Assembly: GCF_000828675.1 (NCBI RefSeq)
Contig: NZ_AP014510.1
Coordinates: 124,001 to 188,000 of the forward strand
From: Thermotoga profunda AZM34c06
GTDB taxonomy: Bacteria > Thermotogota > Thermotogae > Thermotogales > DSM-5069
DNA: 64,000 bases
Direction: 5' to 3'
Shown here: positions 1-9,716 of the stretch, piece by piece
Layout of the letters: each line of letters starts with the position of its first letter
Numbering within the stretch: the first letter of the stretch is position 1
The notes under the pieces: generated by a model
Seen by the model: the letters and a program-made list of their open reading frames with translations, nothing else
What the model was told of the DNA's origin: nothing
The model's database searches: none
Program-made: the position numbers and the translations under genes

Positions 1-221
1 CATCGTATATTGGCATAGGTCTAATCTTTTGGTATTCAAACTCAACGAGTGTATCACCAAAAATATAGTCATTATCTTAAGGATATATTACTCGTTAGAA
101 ATCTATCTTTATCCCAATTGATGATTTGGTCTCTCAGTTAGTAGTTTCTATTTTAAGGTTGATCTTCGAAACTTTTCTCAATAATCCTTGTGGTTAATGA
201 TCTCATGGATATGGTTTTATT
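1..221. other. Gene-free stretch at window start
   Basis: No convincing gene. Two forward frames are open from the window edge (to stops near 68 and 121), but their translations are short, AT-driven and resemble nothing I recognise; either could be the tail of a gene that begins outside the window. The stretch ends in an intrinsic terminator at 222-258, so a transcript probably enters from the left. Confidence 0.4.
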
Positions 222-258
222 CAAAGGCTACACCAGGAAAAAGGTGTGGCCTTTTTTT
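222..258 (+). terminator. Intrinsic terminator upstream of ruvC
   Basis: The arms AAGGCTACACC and GGTGTGGCCTTT form a hairpin with a short A-rich loop, followed by a run of T. It would end transcription entering from the left and isolate the ruvC-polC unit. Confidence 0.8.
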
Positions 259-329
259 GTTTTAACTTCAATGTTACATTAGATAGGACTTTGGAATCTT
301 CACAGAACTTTTAAAGGACAAGTAACAAC

Positions 330-354
330 TTGACAAGAACGGAAGGTCTATAAT
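330..354 (+). promoter_or_regulatory. Candidate promoter for ruvC-polC
   Basis: A perfect TATAAT lies at 349-354, 35 bases before the ruvC start. A perfect TTGACA lies at 330-335, but the spacer is only 13 bases, shorter than the usual 16-18, so the -35 assignment is uncertain. The -10 alone is well placed. Confidence 0.5.
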
Positions 355-388
355 GTGATTTGCCTACCAAAAAATCGAGGTGTGTACT

Positions 389-880
389 TTGACAATTCTT
401 GGTATCGACCCTGGATTTGGTATCTTGGGATATGGTATTCTTCGGGCCAGTGGTAACCTTTTTGAACATGTAACTCATGGGGTAATACAAACAAAAAAAG
501 AGCAAAACATAGCATTACGCTTGAAATATTTGTATGAAAACCTTTGTGATTTAATCGATGAATTCAAACCTGATGAAATCGCGATGGAAAAACTGTTTTT
601 TTCTCGAAATGTGACAACTGCGATATCTGTGGGTGAGGCAAGAGGAATTGTGTTGTTATCAGCAGCTCAAAGAAAGATAGAAGTCTATGAATACACACCA
701 CATGAGATAAAAAAAGCAGTAACTGGTGATGGTAGGGCTATGAAAAGAGACGTTCAAGAATGGATGAAGATCCTACTCAATCTATCGCAGATACCAAAGC
801 CAGATGATGCGGCTGATGCACTTGCCATTGCTTATTGTCATGGTGTAACCAGAAATTTCATTCGGAGGTTCAGCGTATGA
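389..880 (+). CDS. ruvC: Crossover junction endodeoxyribonuclease RuvC
   Basis: RuvC resolves Holliday junctions with RuvAB during recombination. The N-terminus carries LGIDPGFG with the first catalytic Asp; a conserved Glu follows in DEIAMEKLFF, and the C-terminal KPDDAADALAIA holds the last acidic residues of the RNase H-like fold. At 163 residues it has normal family length. I chose TTG at 389 because GAGGTG (377-382) lies 6 bases upstream; a GTG at 380 is inside that SD sequence. The stop overlaps the polC start as ATGA, so the two are translationally coupled. Confidence 0.96.
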   Translation: MTILGIDPGFGILGYGILRASGNLFEHVTHGVIQTKKEQNIALRLKYLYENLCDLIDEFKPDEIAMEKLFFSRNVTTAISVGEARGIVLLSAAQRKIEVYEYTPHEIKKAVTGDGRAMKRDVQEWMKILLNLSQIPKPDDAADALAIAYCHGVTRNFIRRFSV

Positions 881-3800
881 AGAGAGTCTTGGTAGAAGAT
901 CTGCAATTAACCTTTGGTGAATTTGCAAGCAAAATAGGGTTTCAATTTCCATGTGATTGTGTGGTTCAATCCATTGATTATGATAGCCAGACCAATACAT
1001 TGATCATAAGAACCGATAAACCAGTCAAGCTCACAAAAGAACTTTACAGGTCTCTGGAAGATTATTTTGAGACCTCTATTGTTTTTCAATCGATCGCCTC
1101 GAACGACTACATAGACCTTGATATGCTCAGAAAAGAACTCAACGGAAGTTTTCCTTACGTCCAATCTGCTATCGTTCAGCAGCAAAAGGTTGTATTGAAA
1201 GTGTCTGGGGAATTCGGTAAAGATAGAATCAACAGTAAAATGAAGCAAGTGAAACAAGTTGTTGGTCATTTACTTGGCAAAGATCTGGAGATAGAAGTCC
1301 AAGTCGAAGAACCAAAAGCACTGCTTGAAGAACCAAAGGTGATGGTAAAAAAGCAAGAACAGAAGAAAAAGGCGAAAAAAATAAACCAGTATCACACTCC
1401 ATCCGATCTACCCGAAGATACTGACAACGTGAAAATCGCTGGACAGATCTTCAAAATGGAACTCAGAGAAGGTAAAAAAAGGTTTGTTACGATTTACCTT
1501 ACAGATAAAAAGGATTCAATTACATGCCTTGTCTTCAACAGTGTTATCGATCAAGTGATCAACGAACTTCAGGAAAAAGATTGGGTGATCTTGGGGGGAA
1601 CTCTCAGATACGATGAATCTGGGGAACCTATTCTACATGTCAAAAACTTTGAGAAAATCGAACCGATGATCCGCATAGACGATGCGCCACAAAAGCGAGT
1701 CGAGTTGCATGCTCATAGTAAATTGAGCGATCTTGACAGCGTTTTAGATATAAATGAATACGTTGAAAGGGCTTCGCTTTGGGGATGGAAGGCTGTTGCT
1801 CTTACAGATCATGGCGTGGTCCAAGGAATACCGTATTTTTACGAAGCGTGTAAAAAAAATGGAATAAAACCTATATTCGGAGTCGAAGCTTACTTGGTCA
1901 ATGACTCAGATCCTGTAGTACTTGGCACCGATGATGTGAATATTGATAATAAAAGATTTGTAGTTCTGGACATCGAAACAACAGGCCTTCATCCTATGTT
2001 CTCGGAGATCATCGAAATAGGTGCGGTGGCAATTGAAGATGGTCAGGTAACAGAAAATTTTCACAGTCTTATAAAACCGCGGGAAAAGCTCAATAGTTTC
2101 ACGATTGAATTCACGAAGATAACGGACCAAATGCTCGAAGATCAACCATCCATAGAGGAGGTCCTTCCAAAATTTTTCGAGTTCTGTAAAGACAGTATTG
2201 TAGTTGCTCACAACGCCAATTTCGATTACAGATTTCTCAGGTATTGGATCGAAAAAATCATGAAAATAAACTGGAAGATACCAGTCGTGGACACATTGGC
2301 TCTCGCAAAAAGACTTGTGAAACTGTCAAGTTATAATCTTGAGAAGCTCGCCAATTACTTTAAGGTTGGAACATTTTCTCATCACAGGGCTTTGGAAGAT
2401 GCAAGAGTAACGGCACAGATTTTCATCGAATTGTTGAAAATTGCTAAGGAAAGAAATATAGAAACCTTTAAACAGATAGAAGGACTTCACAAAGAGTCTA
2501 TACTAAAACAATCAAAACCATTCCACGCAACGATACTCGTTCAAAACAAAGATGGTTTGAAAAATCTATACAAACTGATTTCCAGTGCTCATGTAAAGTA
2601 CTTTCATGGCGTCCCAAGGATTCCGAAAAGCGATCTTCAGTCATTGCGTAACGGTTTGTTAATAGGTAGTGGTTGTGTCACCGGTGAATTAATTCAAGAG
2701 ATGTTAGCCGGTGCAAATGAAAGTGAAATAGAAGAAACTCTGGCATTTTACGATTTTGTCGAGATAATGCCTTTAGACCTTCTTCCAATTAGCAATGACC
2801 TTGGTTTAACACGCGAGAGACTCCGTGAAATCTATGAGAAACTCTATGAAATCTGTGAAAAAATAGGTGTACCGGTTGTGATGACTGGCGATGTACACTT
2901 TCTGGATCCAGAGGACGAGAAAACCAGATCGGTTTTGCAAGCACCACAACAAGATAATATCCCAGAACAACCTGCAGCCTATTTGAGAACAACACAAGAG
3001 ATGCTTGAAGCGGCAAAAGAAATTTTACACGATGAACAAAAGGCCTTTAAAGTTGTTGTAGAGTATCCAAATCAAATAGCTTCAAGTGTGGAGGAAATCA
3101 CGCCTCTTGAGAAAAAACTCCACACACCAAGAATCGAAGGCGCAGAGGATCAGGTGAGATCTATTGCAACACACAGAGCCATACAACTGTATGGTGAACC
3201 ATTACCAGAGTTGATTGAAAAAAGATTGAACAAGGAACTCGATGCAATTATCAACCACGGTTATGCCGTTCTTTATTTAATAGCCAAGAAAATGGTCGAC
3301 AGATCATTACAAGACGGTTATGTTGTTGGATCACGTGGATCAGTGGGGTCTTCTTTTGTTGCATTCTTAATGGGTATTACCGAGGTCAACCCATTGCCTC
3401 CACACTATTTTTGTGCCAAGTGTCATTATATCGAGTTTGTACAGAACAATGGCTATGGTTCTGGTTATGACTTGCCACCAAAGAGATGTCCCAATTGTGG
3501 TGAGTTTTTGAACAGGAATGGACAAGACATTCCATTCGAGACTTTCATGGGTTTTGAAGGCGATAAGGTACCAGACATAGACTTGAACTTTTCTGGTGAT
3601 TATCAAGATGAGGCACATAAATTCATAGAAAAGCTCTTTGGAAAAGAGCATGTGTATCGTGCAGGGACTATAAATACGATAGCTTCAAGAACTGCTTATG
3701 GTTTTGTCAGAGCCTATGAAGAGAAAACTTCAAAAAAGGTCAGAAAAGCAGAAAGTGAAAGACTGGCCAATGCCATAACTGGTGTCAAGAGAACGACTGG

Positions 3801-4989
3801 ACAGCATCCTGGTGGTTTGATGATCATTCCGAAAGAGTACGAAGTTTACGATTTTACACCTATACAATACCCAGCCAATACGAAGGAAGCAATGGTTCTA
3901 ACAACACACTTTGATTATGAATCCATACACGATGACCTTGTGAAAATAGATGCGCTCGGTCATGATGATCCAACTTTCGTAAAACTCCTCAAAGATATAA
4001 CTGGTATTGATCCCATGGAAGTCCCAATGGATGATGAAAAAACAATAAAAATTTTCTCGACCTTAGAACCACTTGGTATAAAGCCAGACGATATAGGTAC
4101 AGATGTCGGTACACTTGGAATTCCCGAGTTCGGTACTCAGTTTGTTCGTGGGATGTTATCTGAAACACGACCGAAGAGTTTTGCGGAATTGGTCAGAATC
4201 TCAGGACTCTCTCATGGAACAGACGTGTGGTTGAATAACGCACAAGAATGGATAAGACAAAAGAAAGCCACTCTGTCAGATGTCATAGCTTGTCGTGACG
4301 ATATCATGAACTATCTCATAAAGAAGGGTATGAATGCCTCCAAAGCCTTCAAGATCATGGAAAATGTTAGAAAGGGTAAAGGGATATCCGAGGAAAATGA
4401 AAAAGATCTGAAAGACCTTGGCATACCTGAATGGTATATTGAATCTTGTAAGAGAATAAAATATCTATTTCCGAAAGCGCACGCAACGGCTTACGTGAGT
4501 ATGGCATTTAGAATTGCGTACTTCAAAGTACATTATCCGCTGGCATTTTATGCCGTCTATTTCACACTCAAAGGTGATGAATTCGATGTCGAAGCAGCAC
4601 TCGGTGGACCAGAGGTTGTGAAAAAAAGATTGGCGGAACTATCAACGATAATAGACAAAGATGTCAGAGAAAAGTCCAAGGAGACAACACTTGAATTGAT
4701 GCTTGAAATGTTTTGTAGGGGTTATTCCTTCTTACCGGTGAACATAAACAAATCAGACGCCAAGATCTTCATCATAGAAAATGGAAAATTGAGAATCCCA
4801 TTGAACAAATTGCCAAACCTTGGCGATAACGTAGCCGAATCAATTATCGTGGCAAGAAAAGAAAAACCATTCAGTTCCTTGGAAGATATAGTTAGACGAA
4901 CCAAGGTCAATAAATCTCACCTTGAAATTTTCAAAAAGATAGTTGAGTTGGAAGGATTACCAGAGAAAGAACAGATCAGCTTGTTTTAA
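877..4989 (+). CDS. polC: DNA polymerase III alpha subunit, PolC type
   Basis: Replicative polymerase with built-in proofreading, 1370 residues, close to the size I recall for Thermotoga PolC. Order of domains: N-terminal region and OB fold (about 190-265), PHP domain beginning near residue 274 (HAHSKLSD), a DnaQ-like 3'-5' exonuclease inserted in it (DIETTG near 365; HNANFD and HHRALEDA further on), a Cys4 zinc site (CAKC ... CPNC, about 845-875), the palm with PDIDLNF near 900, and fingers/thumb to the C-terminus. ATG 877 follows GGAGG at 863-867 and overlaps the ruvC stop. All exonuclease and polymerase signatures I can check are present. Confidence 0.98.
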   Translation: MKRVLVEDLQLTFGEFASKIGFQFPCDCVVQSIDYDSQTNTLIIRTDKPVKLTKELYRSLEDYFETSIVFQSIASNDYIDLDMLRKELNGSFPYVQSAIVQQQKVVLKVSGEFGKDRINSKMKQVKQVVGHLLGKDLEIEVQVEEPKALLEEPKVMVKKQEQKKKAKKINQYHTPSDLPEDTDNVKIAGQIFKMELREGKKRFVTIYLTDKKDSITCLVFNSVIDQVINELQEKDWVILGGTLRYDESGEPILHVKNFEKIEPMIRIDDAPQKRVELHAHSKLSDLDSVLDINEYVERASLWGWKAVALTDHGVVQGIPYFYEACKKNGIKPIFGVEAYLVNDSDPVVLGTDDVNIDNKRFVVLDIETTGLHPMFSEIIEIGAVAIEDGQVTENFHSLIKPREKLNSFTIEFTKITDQMLEDQPSIEEVLPKFFEFCKDSIVVAHNANFDYRFLRYWIEKIMKINWKIPVVDTLALAKRLVKLSSYNLEKLANYFKVGTFSHHRALEDARVTAQIFIELLKIAKERNIETFKQIEGLHKESILKQSKPFHATILVQNKDGLKNLYKLISSAHVKYFHGVPRIPKSDLQSLRNGLLIGSGCVTGELIQEMLAGANESEIEETLAFYDFVEIMPLDLLPISNDLGLTRERLREIYEKLYEICEKIGVPVVMTGDVHFLDPEDEKTRSVLQAPQQDNIPEQPAAYLRTTQEMLEAAKEILHDEQKAFKVVVEYPNQIASSVEEITPLEKKLHTPRIEGAEDQVRSIATHRAIQLYGEPLPELIEKRLNKELDAIINHGYAVLYLIAKKMVDRSLQDGYVVGSRGSVGSSFVAFLMGITEVNPLPPHYFCAKCHYIEFVQNNGYGSGYDLPPKRCPNCGEFLNRNGQDIPFETFMGFEGDKVPDIDLNFSGDYQDEAHKFIEKLFGKEHVYRAGTINTIASRTAYGFVRAYEEKTSKKVRKAESERLANAITGVKRTTGQHPGGLMIIPKEYEVYDFTPIQYPANTKEAMVLTTHFDYESIHDDLVKIDALGHDDPTFVKLLKDITGIDPMEVPMDDEKTIKIFSTLEPLGIKPDDIGTDVGTLGIPEFGTQFVRGMLSETRPKSFAELVRISGLSHGTDVWLNNAQEWIRQKKATLSDVIACRDDIMNYLIKKGMNASKAFKIMENVRKGKGISEENEKDLKDLGIPEWYIESCKRIKYLFPKAHATAYVSMAFRIAYFKVHYPLAFYAVYFTLKGDEFDVEAALGGPEVVKKRLAELSTIIDKDVREKSKETTLELMLEMFCRGYSFLPVNINKSDAKIFIIENGKLRIPLNKLPNLGDNVAESIIVARKEKPFSSLEDIVRRTKVNKSHLEIFKKIVELEGLPEKEQISLF

Positions 4990-5035
4990 GAGCTCTTAAA
5001 AACCATAGTGTACAATATAGCCAGGAGGTTTGAAA

Positions 5036-5797
5036 ATGCTCCTGGCTTTTATTTCAGATATTCACGCAAATCTTGAGGCACTTGAAACTGTGATGAACGA
5101 CATCAAAAGGAGAAATGTCGATAGAATCTATTGTCTTGGAGACCTTGTAGGTTATGGTCCAGATCCCGAAGAAACTGTCAAAAAATTGATCGATATCCCC
5201 ACTGTTGCCGGAAACTACGACGACGGCGTCGGTTATTCAAGATCCAGCTGCGGATGTCAATACAACCCCGGTAGAGAAACAGAAGTTGGTGAAATCTCAA
5301 TCAATTGGACCGTTCAAAATACTTCGGAAGAGGTTAAATCTCATCTTCGTTCACTGAAACACAGAATGGAGTTCGAAGTTGAGGGTGTGAATTTTCTTTT
5401 AGTACATGGAAGCCCCTTGAATGAATTGTTCGAATATGTTACTCCAGAAATCGATCAAGAAAGACTCAAAAAGTTCATTGAAAAAACCACAGCCGATGTA
5501 ATAATCAACGGTCACACGCACTTGCCAATGGTCAAATGCGTGAATGGTAAATTGATAATGAATGCCGGAAGTGTTGGAAGACCAAAAGACGGCGATCCAA
5601 GATCGTGTTATCTCCTTGTCGAAGTCAAAAAAGGAGTTCTCTCGTACGAATTTGTAAGAATTGCTTATGATGTGAAAAAAACCTGTGAAAAAATAGCACA
5701 AGTAGGCTTACCGGCAGAACTTGCTGTTGTCATATCCTTAGGTTGTACCTACGATATGGGCAAAAGTAAGATAATGAGGAATTTCTTCGTAGTATGA
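5036..5797 (+). CDS. Metallophosphoesterase (calcineurin-like, MPP/YfcE type)
   Basis: 253-residue cytosolic phosphodiesterase-fold protein. Metal-binding motifs are in order: SDIHANLEAL near the start, GDLVGYGPDP, GNYDD, and later HGSP and NGHTHLP. The family hydrolyses diverse phosphodiesters or phosphoproteins, so the substrate cannot be deduced. ATG 5036 lies 7 bases after AGGAGG (5023-5028); an in-frame TTG at 5030 is too close to it. The 46-base gap after polC has no terminator hairpin. The stop overlaps the rsmG start by 4 bases. Confidence 0.88.
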   Translation: MLLAFISDIHANLEALETVMNDIKRRNVDRIYCLGDLVGYGPDPEETVKKLIDIPTVAGNYDDGVGYSRSSCGCQYNPGRETEVGEISINWTVQNTSEEVKSHLRSLKHRMEFEVEGVNFLLVHGSPLNELFEYVTPEIDQERLKKFIEKTTADVIINGHTHLPMVKCVNGKLIMNAGSVGRPKDGDPRSCYLLVEVKKGVLSYEFVRIAYDVKKTCEKIAQVGLPAELAVVISLGCTYDMGKSKIMRNFFVV

Positions 5798-6477
5798 ATA
5801 TGAATAAGATACATCAAATTCTTCAAGAGTATGGATTAAAAATAGAGAGTGAAAAAGAAGAAAAACTATCAAAATATATCGATCTGTTGATAAAAGCACC
5901 CTTGAATTTAACATCTATTAGAGATTATCAAGAGGCAATCCACAAACACATTGTCGATGTATTACTACCTTTGGATTCCGTTGAGGGAGAAGTTTTAGAC
6001 GTTGGTACAGGAGGAGGAATACCAGGTATTGTTTATGCAATAGTCTTTCCAGTGAAGGTCACGTTGGTTGAGTCGATCAAGAAAAAGGTTGTTTGGCTGG
6101 AACAAACAATTGTCGAACTCGGTCTTGGTAACGTGAAAGTCATTTGCTCAAGAGCAGAGGAACTTGGCATTGAAATGAGAGAGAGGTTTGATATAGTAAC
6201 AGCAAGGGCTGTGGCGGAACTCAGGGTTCTTGTTGAGTTTTGCGCTCCATTTTGCAAAGTCGGAGGCAAATTATTTTTTTACAAAGGCCCCAAGTGGAAG
6301 GATGAATACAACAATGCACAAAACGCAATCAAAATACTTGGACTTGAGACAGAAAAGATTATTGAGTATTCACTCAAAACAGGTGAAGAAAGAGCATTAT
6401 TGAGATTTCGTAAAATAAAGAAAACCGGAGAAATCTTTCCAAGAAAAACCTCGATGATACTGAAAAAGCCACTATGA
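5794..6477 (+). CDS. rsmG: 16S rRNA (guanine-527 N7) methyltransferase RsmG
   Basis: RsmG (GidB) makes m7G527 in 16S rRNA using S-adenosylmethionine. The SAM-binding motif DVGTGGGIPGI is near residue 70, preceded by the characteristic PLNLTSI and H-x-VDVLLPL segments; VTARAVAEL matches the family. It has 227 residues, normal length. ATG 5794 overlaps the preceding TGA (ATGA), implying coupling to the phosphoesterase gene. Confidence 0.95.
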   Translation: MNMNKIHQILQEYGLKIESEKEEKLSKYIDLLIKAPLNLTSIRDYQEAIHKHIVDVLLPLDSVEGEVLDVGTGGGIPGIVYAIVFPVKVTLVESIKKKVVWLEQTIVELGLGNVKVICSRAEELGIEMRERFDIVTARAVAELRVLVEFCAPFCKVGGKLFFYKGPKWKDEYNNAQNAIKILGLETEKIIEYSLKTGEERALLRFRKIKKTGEIFPRKTSMILKKPL

Positions 6478-6486
6478 GGTGGTACA

Positions 6487-7224
6487 GTGAAAGTTATCAA
6501 AACTTGGAACATGCCAGGCAAGTTAAACATGGCTTTAGATGTGATATTAGCAGAAATATGTAAAGAACCCATTCTGAGATTTTACACATGGGCAAAACCT
6601 ACTCTGTCTTTGGGAAAGCATCAAAAAAGAATCAATCTCGACACAGAGTTTATGAGAGAAAAAAATATAGACTGTGTCGTTCGCCCAACTGGAGGTAGAG
6701 CAGTTCTCCACTGGGATGAATTGACTTATGCCTTGGTTCTGCCAATTGATCATCCAATAGCAAGAAGTAGCATTCTTGAAAGTTATCTTAAAATAAGCGG
6801 TTGTATTGCAAAAGCCCTTTATGAACTTGGCTTCAAAGTACACATAGAACCAGTCAAAAGATTGAAAGAAAACAGTGCGGCTTGCTTTGCTACACCATCT
6901 TCTTATGAGATAACAATAGATGGAAAAAAGATCGTTGGCAGTGCACAAAGGAGAAATGAAAAAAGCATTTTGCAACACGGCTCAATAGTTTTAAGACAGC
7001 ACACCGAGGAATATGCAAAGTGTTTGAAAGTAAACCAACAAGATCTCGAAAATAAATTGGCCGGACTTTTGGAATATCGTGAAATTTCAATAGAAGAACT
7101 CACAGAAACCCTGCAGAAACAATTCGAAATCACTTTTGGGAAAGCCGAAACATTCACCCCAGATCAAAAAACGATAGAGCTTGCCTTGAAAAGAGAGGAA
7201 GAATTCGCTTGGCTGGAAAGTTAA
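6487..7224 (+). CDS. LipM/LplA-family lipoyl- or octanoyl-transferase
   Basis: 245-residue member of the BPL/LplA/LipB fold, which attaches octanoyl or lipoyl groups to a lysine of GcvH and other lipoyl domains. RPTGGRAVLH is the acyl-binding motif and KKIVGSAQRR holds the conserved Lys. Cys133 in AACFATPSSYE sits where LipM-type octanoyl-ACP:GcvH transferases keep their catalytic Cys; LplA ligases lack it. This favours LipM, which would feed the GcvH at 42302-42676, but lipoate ligase remains possible. GTG 6487 follows GAGGTGG. The 3' end overlaps rsmI by 16 bases. Confidence 0.75.
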   Translation: MKVIKTWNMPGKLNMALDVILAEICKEPILRFYTWAKPTLSLGKHQKRINLDTEFMREKNIDCVVRPTGGRAVLHWDELTYALVLPIDHPIARSSILESYLKISGCIAKALYELGFKVHIEPVKRLKENSAACFATPSSYEITIDGKKIVGSAQRRNEKSILQHGSIVLRQHTEEYAKCLKVNQQDLENKLAGLLEYREISIEELTETLQKQFEITFGKAETFTPDQKTIELALKREEEFAWLES

Positions 7225-7901
7225 CTATTGTTTCAACTCCCATTGGAAACATGATGGATATAACGATAAGGGCAATTCGTGCGCTCAGAGAGGCAGATAT
7301 AATCGTTGCAGAAGACACCAGAAGAACGACAAAGCTCTTGAAATTTTTTCATATTGAAGGAAAACGACTGATCTCTTATGGAGTACACAATCAGACAAAG
7401 AATTTGCCCACGATTTTGAACCTTCTCAATCAAGGTAAAAAACTCTGTCTTGTCACAGACTCTGGCACACCTGCCGTGGCTGATCCTGGTGGTTTACTGG
7501 TCGATGCCTGTTGGAAAAAGAAAATACAAATCGACATCATGCCAGGACCCAGTGCCTTAACGAGTGCAATTGCCTTGTGTGGTTTTGATGCTTCAAAGGT
7601 GTTGTTTGTCGGATTTTTGCCACGCGATAAGAAAAGAAGAAGGCTATTCAGAGAGATCAAAGGAGAAAATTTACTCCTTGTGTTTTTCGAATCTGCATTG
7701 AGAATAACAAAAACATTAAACGACGCACTCGAAATTCTGGGAGATTGTGATATCTTTATTGCAAGGGAATTGACTAAACTTTTCCAACAACTGTACAGAG
7801 GAAAAATAAGTGAGGCCATAGAAATTTTCAAAGAGACGAAGGGTGAATTGACAGTGGCAATATACATCAAAGGGGGAAGGAGAATTGAAAAAAGAACTTG
7901 A
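7209..7901 (+). CDS. rsmI: 16S rRNA (cytidine-1402 2'-O) methyltransferase RsmI
   Basis: Tetrapyrrole-methylase-fold enzyme that 2'-O-methylates C1402 of 16S rRNA. Signatures: STPIGNMMDITIRA at the N-terminus, AEDTRRTTKLL, and TDSGTPAVADPG, then GPSALTSAIALCG. It has 230 residues; some bacterial RsmI carry a longer C-terminal tail. The TTG start at 7209 lies inside the previous gene. Three rRNA methyltransferase genes (rsmG, rsmI, rsmE) occur in this forward run. Confidence 0.94.
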   Translation: MAGKLTIVSTPIGNMMDITIRAIRALREADIIVAEDTRRTTKLLKFFHIEGKRLISYGVHNQTKNLPTILNLLNQGKKLCLVTDSGTPAVADPGGLLVDACWKKKIQIDIMPGPSALTSAIALCGFDASKVLFVGFLPRDKKRRRLFREIKGENLLLVFFESALRITKTLNDALEILGDCDIFIARELTKLFQQLYRGKISEAIEIFKETKGELTVAIYIKGGRRIEKRT

Positions 7902-8310
7902 AAAGATATTGAGAGATATCTGCTTCATAGTCAAGGTTGAAGGAAGACTTGTACTTAAAAATTATCCCATTACAGCGGCGCAGTTCGATTTACTGCAGAG
8001 ACTATATTTCAAAGGTCCAATGAAGATGACAGAGCTCAGTACGACCCTCGGTATAGCAAAGAGTACGTTGAGTGGAATCGTTCAGAGACTTGAGAACATA
8101 GGTTATGTTTCCAGAATTCGTGGAAAAGATAAACGAGTCTTCATGATTTCAGTCACAGAAGTAGGTAAGAGTGTCGTAAGAAGTGTTATAGAAAAGAGGG
8201 TCGAATTCATAGGAAGAGTAATCGATGCAATGGGAGAAGAACGTTCAATGGAACTTCTTAAGATCCTACAAAGATTCAAAGAGGAGATAGAAAAGTGCAG
8301 AAATTCATAG
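7885..8310 (+). CDS. MarR-family transcriptional regulator
   Basis: 141 residues with a winged helix: helix-turn-helix segment MKMTELSTTLGIAKSTLSGIV (about residues 46-66), then the wing VSRIRGKDKRVFMISVTEVG. MarR proteins are dimeric repressors released by small ligands or oxidation; neither ligand nor target can be read here. TTG 7885 follows the SD GGGGGAAGG and overlaps rsmI by 17 bases, and its own 3' end overlaps the PEGA gene by 16. That coupling suggests it is expressed with, and may control, the envelope genes that follow. Confidence 0.88.
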   Translation: MKKELEKILRDICFIVKVEGRLVLKNYPITAAQFDLLQRLYFKGPMKMTELSTTLGIAKSTLSGIVQRLENIGYVSRIRGKDKRVFMISVTEVGKSVVRSVIEKRVEFIGRVIDAMGEERSMELLKILQRFKEEIEKCRNS

Positions 8311-9701
8311 TTTTGCTCCTTTTTGCATCAACTTGTTTTGCGGTGAATGTAGTCACAAATCCACCAAACGTGGAGATACGATATCAACAAACAGTACTCG
8401 CAGTGACCGATAGATCTGGCTTTGCTTCTTTTGATATCACATTACCAGCTACAGTAGTTTTCTCAAAGCCAGGTTACTTACCAAAACAGATTTTCATAAC
8501 AGATGCATCTACCACTTATCATGTGGATCTAATACCTGCTGCGAGTCTAATGATCGATTCTCAGCCAAAAGACGCTGAAGTCTTTATAAATGGAAATCTA
8601 TGTGGAAGAACACCTATTGAAATAACTCTGCCACCTGGCGAACAGAATTTGATTCTTCGAAAAGATGGTTATTGTGAAATACAAGATAAGATAAACATCT
8701 CACCATTTGAAAGAAAGCAGATGAATTATCAACTCACTACAATCCCAACGGTTTTGATAAATTCTAATCCAGTTTCAACTGTCTGGATCGATGGAAAAGA
8801 GATCGGTAAGACTCCGATACAGATAGATCTTCCATCTGGAGATTATTCACTGACTCTCAAGGCAGATGATTTTTTCAGCCTCAATAAACAGATTCGAGTA
8901 AGTAATTTGCAGAAACAAATCTTTGATTTCTCACTCATTTCTTGCGCCACTGTGAAAATTCACGTGGTTCCAGATCATGCGGTTGTCGAGTTTGAAAATC
9001 AAAAGAAGCTTCAACCTGCTGTTTTTCCAGAAATTCCCTTGCAAGAAATCACCATGAAAATAAGTGCACAGGGTTACGAGACAAAGCAGATTACAATTAC
9101 ACCAAAGCAAGGTATGAACGAGCTGAGAGTTTATCTGGAACCCGACATAAAGATCTTGAATATCGAGGCCAACGACGATGCCATGGTGTATGTCGATGGC
9201 AAGGCTATTTCAAGAGGATCTTCGAAGATAAAGGTCTCTGGAGATCTTCACTGGATCGAAGCAAAACTCGGCGAAAGATCATGGGCGGGTTTGATAGATC
9301 TCATACAAACAGATTCCGTGAAGATCAACTTTGATTATGCAACTTTGATAATGCCAAAATTCAAAGATGTCAAATATATAGTTGAAGGTGTGACATTTTA
9401 CCCACTCGCGATAACTTATCTACCTGCAGGCTTTCACACAATTGAGATACAATCTGATACCGCGACTAAAAGAACAATCGAATTCAAAGCTGGTTCATTT
9501 AATATATTGAAACCAGACGGTGGATATGGTTATTTGTGTGTTTTCAGCGATGCAGTCACAAGGTGTTACATAAACCAAGAGTTTATCGGACTGACTCCTG
9601 TGTTATTCTATTCAGTGAAACCTGGCACTTATCTTGTACAAGTAGGAGGCAAGGAATTTCAGGTTGAAGTTGAGACTGGACAAATTGTTTATGTTCATTA
9701 G
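8295..9701 (+). CDS. Exported PEGA-repeat protein
   Basis: 468 residues. A signal peptide (hydrophobic FIVLLLFAST, likely cleavage after CFA) precedes at least three PEGA-like beta repeats near residues 92-135, 148-190 and 212-258; each has the pattern 'xxPxxAxVxINGxxxGxTPxxxxLPxGxxxLxLxxxGY'. The best two contain NGNLCGRTPIEI and DGKEIGKTPIQI. Further degenerate repeats follow to the C-terminus (YINQEFIGLTPVLF). PEGA domains are surface or periplasmic beta modules without enzymatic role. GTG 8295 lies inside the marR gene behind AGAGGAGA. Together with the next two genes it looks like an outer-sheath ('toga') component. Confidence 0.85.
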   Translation: MQKFIVLLLFASTCFAVNVVTNPPNVEIRYQQTVLAVTDRSGFASFDITLPATVVFSKPGYLPKQIFITDASTTYHVDLIPAASLMIDSQPKDAEVFINGNLCGRTPIEITLPPGEQNLILRKDGYCEIQDKINISPFERKQMNYQLTTIPTVLINSNPVSTVWIDGKEIGKTPIQIDLPSGDYSLTLKADDFFSLNKQIRVSNLQKQIFDFSLISCATVKIHVVPDHAVVEFENQKKLQPAVFPEIPLQEITMKISAQGYETKQITITPKQGMNELRVYLEPDIKILNIEANDDAMVYVDGKAISRGSSKIKVSGDLHWIEAKLGERSWAGLIDLIQTDSVKINFDYATLIMPKFKDVKYIVEGVTFYPLAITYLPAGFHTIEIQSDTATKRTIEFKAGSFNILKPDGGYGYLCVFSDAVTRCYINQEFIGLTPVLFYSVKPGTYLVQVGGKEFQVEVETGQIVYVH

Positions 9702-9716
9702 CTGGAGGTGATGAAA

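Noticed and set aside
380-388. GTG at 380 as the ruvC start
   Set aside because: It lies within the SD sequence; TTG 389 is correctly spaced and gives the conserved N-terminus.
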